In this document: positions 4,456-5,978 of the stretch, piece by piece
How positions within the stretch are numbered: the stretch's first letter is position 1
Layout of the letters: every line of letters starts with the position of its first letter
Assembly (NCBI GenBank): GCA_017853915.1
Contig: JAFMIS010000165.1
Coordinates: 1 to 5,978 of the forward strand
DNA: 5,978 nucleotides
From: a bacterium
Lineage (GTDB): Bacteria > Bdellovibrionota_C > UBA2361 > OMII01
Direction of reading: 5' to 3'
Made by a program: the position numbers and the translations under genes
The notes under the pieces: generated by a model
Database searches by the model: none
The model's input: only the letters and a program-made list of their open reading frames with translations
Told to the model about the DNA's origin: nothing

Positions 4456-5978
4456 TTAATTCGCAAGTCGAACTAGGATCTGTTTAGCGATCTTTCCAAA
4501 CAGCGCGTTAAGCTGCTTAGGATCGTTTGATGGATAGTAGGCTCCAAGCTGATTCGGATTAAAAGTGCTCGGGGTTATTCCGGTTTTGCCAGCCGCTGGA
4601 TCAAAAGAGGACGGAATCTCCGTATCGGAGTATCCGAGATTTACATTCTGACTGGCCAAAGGATGACTGGGGCAGTTTGATAGCGTGTACTGCCCGTACC
4701 GAAAATCAGACCCAGATGCCCAATCTGAGGAGCCGCCACCTATGAATGAAGCGGGGTTATTGAGGGCCTCCGGCGCTAGAGCAAGCCGGCGCAGAAAGTG
4801 ATCCTTTCGACTGTTGAAATCAAGTGCATTTTGCATCGGATCCTCGCAACTCTCGCCAACTGCTGGAGCCTGACCGAGCCCAACCACAAACACGATAGCA
4901 TTCTTATTAGTGCGTAGGTAATCCGCCGCACGAACCGCGCAGTAGTAGGGAAGCTCCGCGGTTTTTACTATCTCTCCAAAGGTGCCAATCGGGGAAGTGC
5001 TAGTGTTGGAGAGAAAACTACCGCCAACATAGAGAGCCGCTGTCCTGTCTGTGCCTGGAATAGTGGCGTTTAGGTTAGTGAGACAGCCAGGATTGGCTGT
5101 TGGAAGCGGGTGGGGGGTCGGATCAGAGCTACTGCTTTTCAAATATGAAATGACCGGGATAGAGGAGGGAAAAAGAGATTTGAGACCTACATTTGCTCCA
5201 TCTCCGCCAAGCGTCCAATTCGCGTTCACGACGCGCGAGGCGAAGTACCTTGCGTGATTATATTGCTCGCTGATACCATCAGGTGGGCCGCATGTTATTG
5301 GCGTAGGTGCTCCAACCGGCACGCTCACACGGTCGACGACTCCCGACGAGTATTGAGCCAATGGAAAGCCTGCATGAACCAGGTAGCTCGGCCCCGACCA
5401 TTTATAGCCTGTGGACCCTTGAAACTGCAGGCTCCATTTTTTATCAGAGATGACATTCTCCGTGCCGATCATAAAATTTCTATCTTTATCGAGAAAAAGG
5501 TTAGTCACGTCGGCTGAAGTGGTGAACGTTCCGTCAGGTTTTTTAAAGAGCGGCTTTCCAAATACTGGGTCTCTGTTTGGGTCTGTATTATTTGTGGGCA
5601 CTGACTCTCCATTAAGGCTTTGCAGCTTGCGTTCATCCCACAGCACCGTCCAGCCGTACCATCCGGTTTCAAGACCGCCTGTTTTTCCCGAGAGGGCTGT
5701 CGGATCAGCTCCACAGTCTGGTGTGCCAAGCTTATCCCCACAAAATCTGAGGCGATAGGTGTTGGGTGCGCCATCGGTAAAAAGCACCACAAAGTGTGGA
5801 TTTACGTCCGAGTCAGGGATCTCCTCAATAGCCTCAATCAGAGCATCGCAGTGGTTCGTCATCCCCTGTGCCGTGAGGGCTCTCACTGTATCCTTAATTG
5901 CGAGGTAGCCATCACTTCCTGCGGATGAAAAAGTTGCGAGGGTCCGTCTGGCATCTCCCTGAACGGCATGCCCAAATG
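4456..5978 (-). CDS. VWA-domain protein, TadG-like, C-terminal 506 residues (5' end beyond window)
   Basis: The frame is open from the right edge to TAA at 4456-4458, so the start lies outside. Residues are counted from the first full codon (5974-5976). The visible VWA core has a strand near TFSSAGSD (15-22), the MIDAS threonine in GMTNHCDAL (Thr40), and the MIDAS aspartate in VVLFTDGAPN (Asp68). The DxSxS motif would lie upstream. About 290 residues follow before the next core strand, AIVFVVGLG (360-368), so the domain carries a very long insertion rich in Gly, Ser, Pro and Asn. The C-terminus, from YYPSNDP to FGKIAKQILVRLAN, resembles the end of TadG/TadE-type pilus-associated VWA proteins. 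Eight cysteines (43, 79, 88, 229, 298, 346, 377, 435) would fit disulfides in an exported protein. A surface or pilus-assembly role is inference; other exported VWA adhesins are possible. It converges on clpX. Confidence 0.85.
   Translation of the reverse strand, partial: FGHAVQGDARRTLATFSSAGSDGYLAIKDTVRALTAQGMTNHCDALIEAIEEIPDSDVNPHFVVLFTDGAPNTYRLRFCGDKLGTPDCGADPTALSGKTGGLETGWYGWTVLWDERKLQSLNGESVPTNNTDPNRDPVFGKPLFKKPDGTFTTSADVTNLFLDKDRNFMIGTENVISDKKWSLQFQGSTGYKWSGPSYLVHAGFPLAQYSSGVVDRVSVPVGAPTPITCGPPDGISEQYNHARYFASRVVNANWTLGGDGANVGLKSLFPSSIPVISYLKSSSSDPTPHPLPTANPGCLTNLNATIPGTDRTAALYVGGSFLSNTSTSPIGTFGEIVKTAELPYYCAVRAADYLRTNKNAIVFVVGLGQAPAVGESCEDPMQNALDFNSRKDHFLRRLALAPEALNNPASFIGGGSSDWASGSDFRYGQYTLSNCPSHPLASQNVNLGYSDTEIPSSFDPAAGKTGITPSTFNPNQLGAYYPSNDPKQLNALFGKIAKQILVRLAN

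Noticed and set aside
5884..5886. GTG at 5884-5886 as the start of the VWA gene
   Set aside because: The frame stays open to the right edge, and the 30 upstream codons encode VWA-like core sequence (TFSSAGSDGY), so the true start is outside the window.

Overview
The window looks like the chromosome of a Gram-negative, Proteobacteria-like bacterium, possibly of a deltaproteobacterial or Bdellovibrionota-type lineage. The clues are a classical ClpX, a PlsY acyltransferase, Shine-Dalgarno-led starts, roughly even base composition, and a large von Willebrand A (VWA) protein resembling Tad-pilus TadG proteins. The lineage is inference; no rRNA or other taxonomic marker is present.

Layout: (1) 1-720, minus strand: N-terminal 240 residues of an unrecognised protein that runs off the left edge. 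(2) 721-1034: a divergent intergenic region holding three perfect inverted repeats, an imperfect direct repeat and a possible promoter abutting the next gene. (3) 1035-2293, plus strand: rpe (ribulose-phosphate 3-epimerase) and plsY (glycerol-3-phosphate acyltransferase), overlapping by GTGA and so almost certainly one transcript. (4) 2339-2611, minus strand: a 90-residue protein of unknown function with an SH3-like look, convergent with plsY. (5) 2612-3102: a 491-base noncoding stretch with a consensus TTGACA box next to a 7-bp palindrome and a 9-bp GC-rich inverted repeat whose left arm has a competing partner. (6) 3103-4356, plus strand: full-length clpX without clpP, tig or lon beside it. 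(7) 4349-4381: three perfect 11-bp tandem repeats overlapping the clpX stop, which place TAA in all three forward frames. (8) 4456-5978, minus strand: the C-terminal 506 residues of a VWA-domain protein whose start lies beyond the right edge.

The named genes are housekeeping: pentose phosphate or Calvin-type sugar interconversion (Rpe), phospholipid initiation (PlsY) and ATP-dependent unfolding for proteolysis (ClpX). They do not form a single pathway, and strand changes between nearly every unit suggest small independent transcription units. I see no mobile element, CRISPR array, tRNA or rRNA. I found no convincing new multi-gene system. The most interesting material is in the noncoding DNA (around 745-905, 2666-2816 and 4349-4381) and in the two edge-truncated, poorly characterised proteins.
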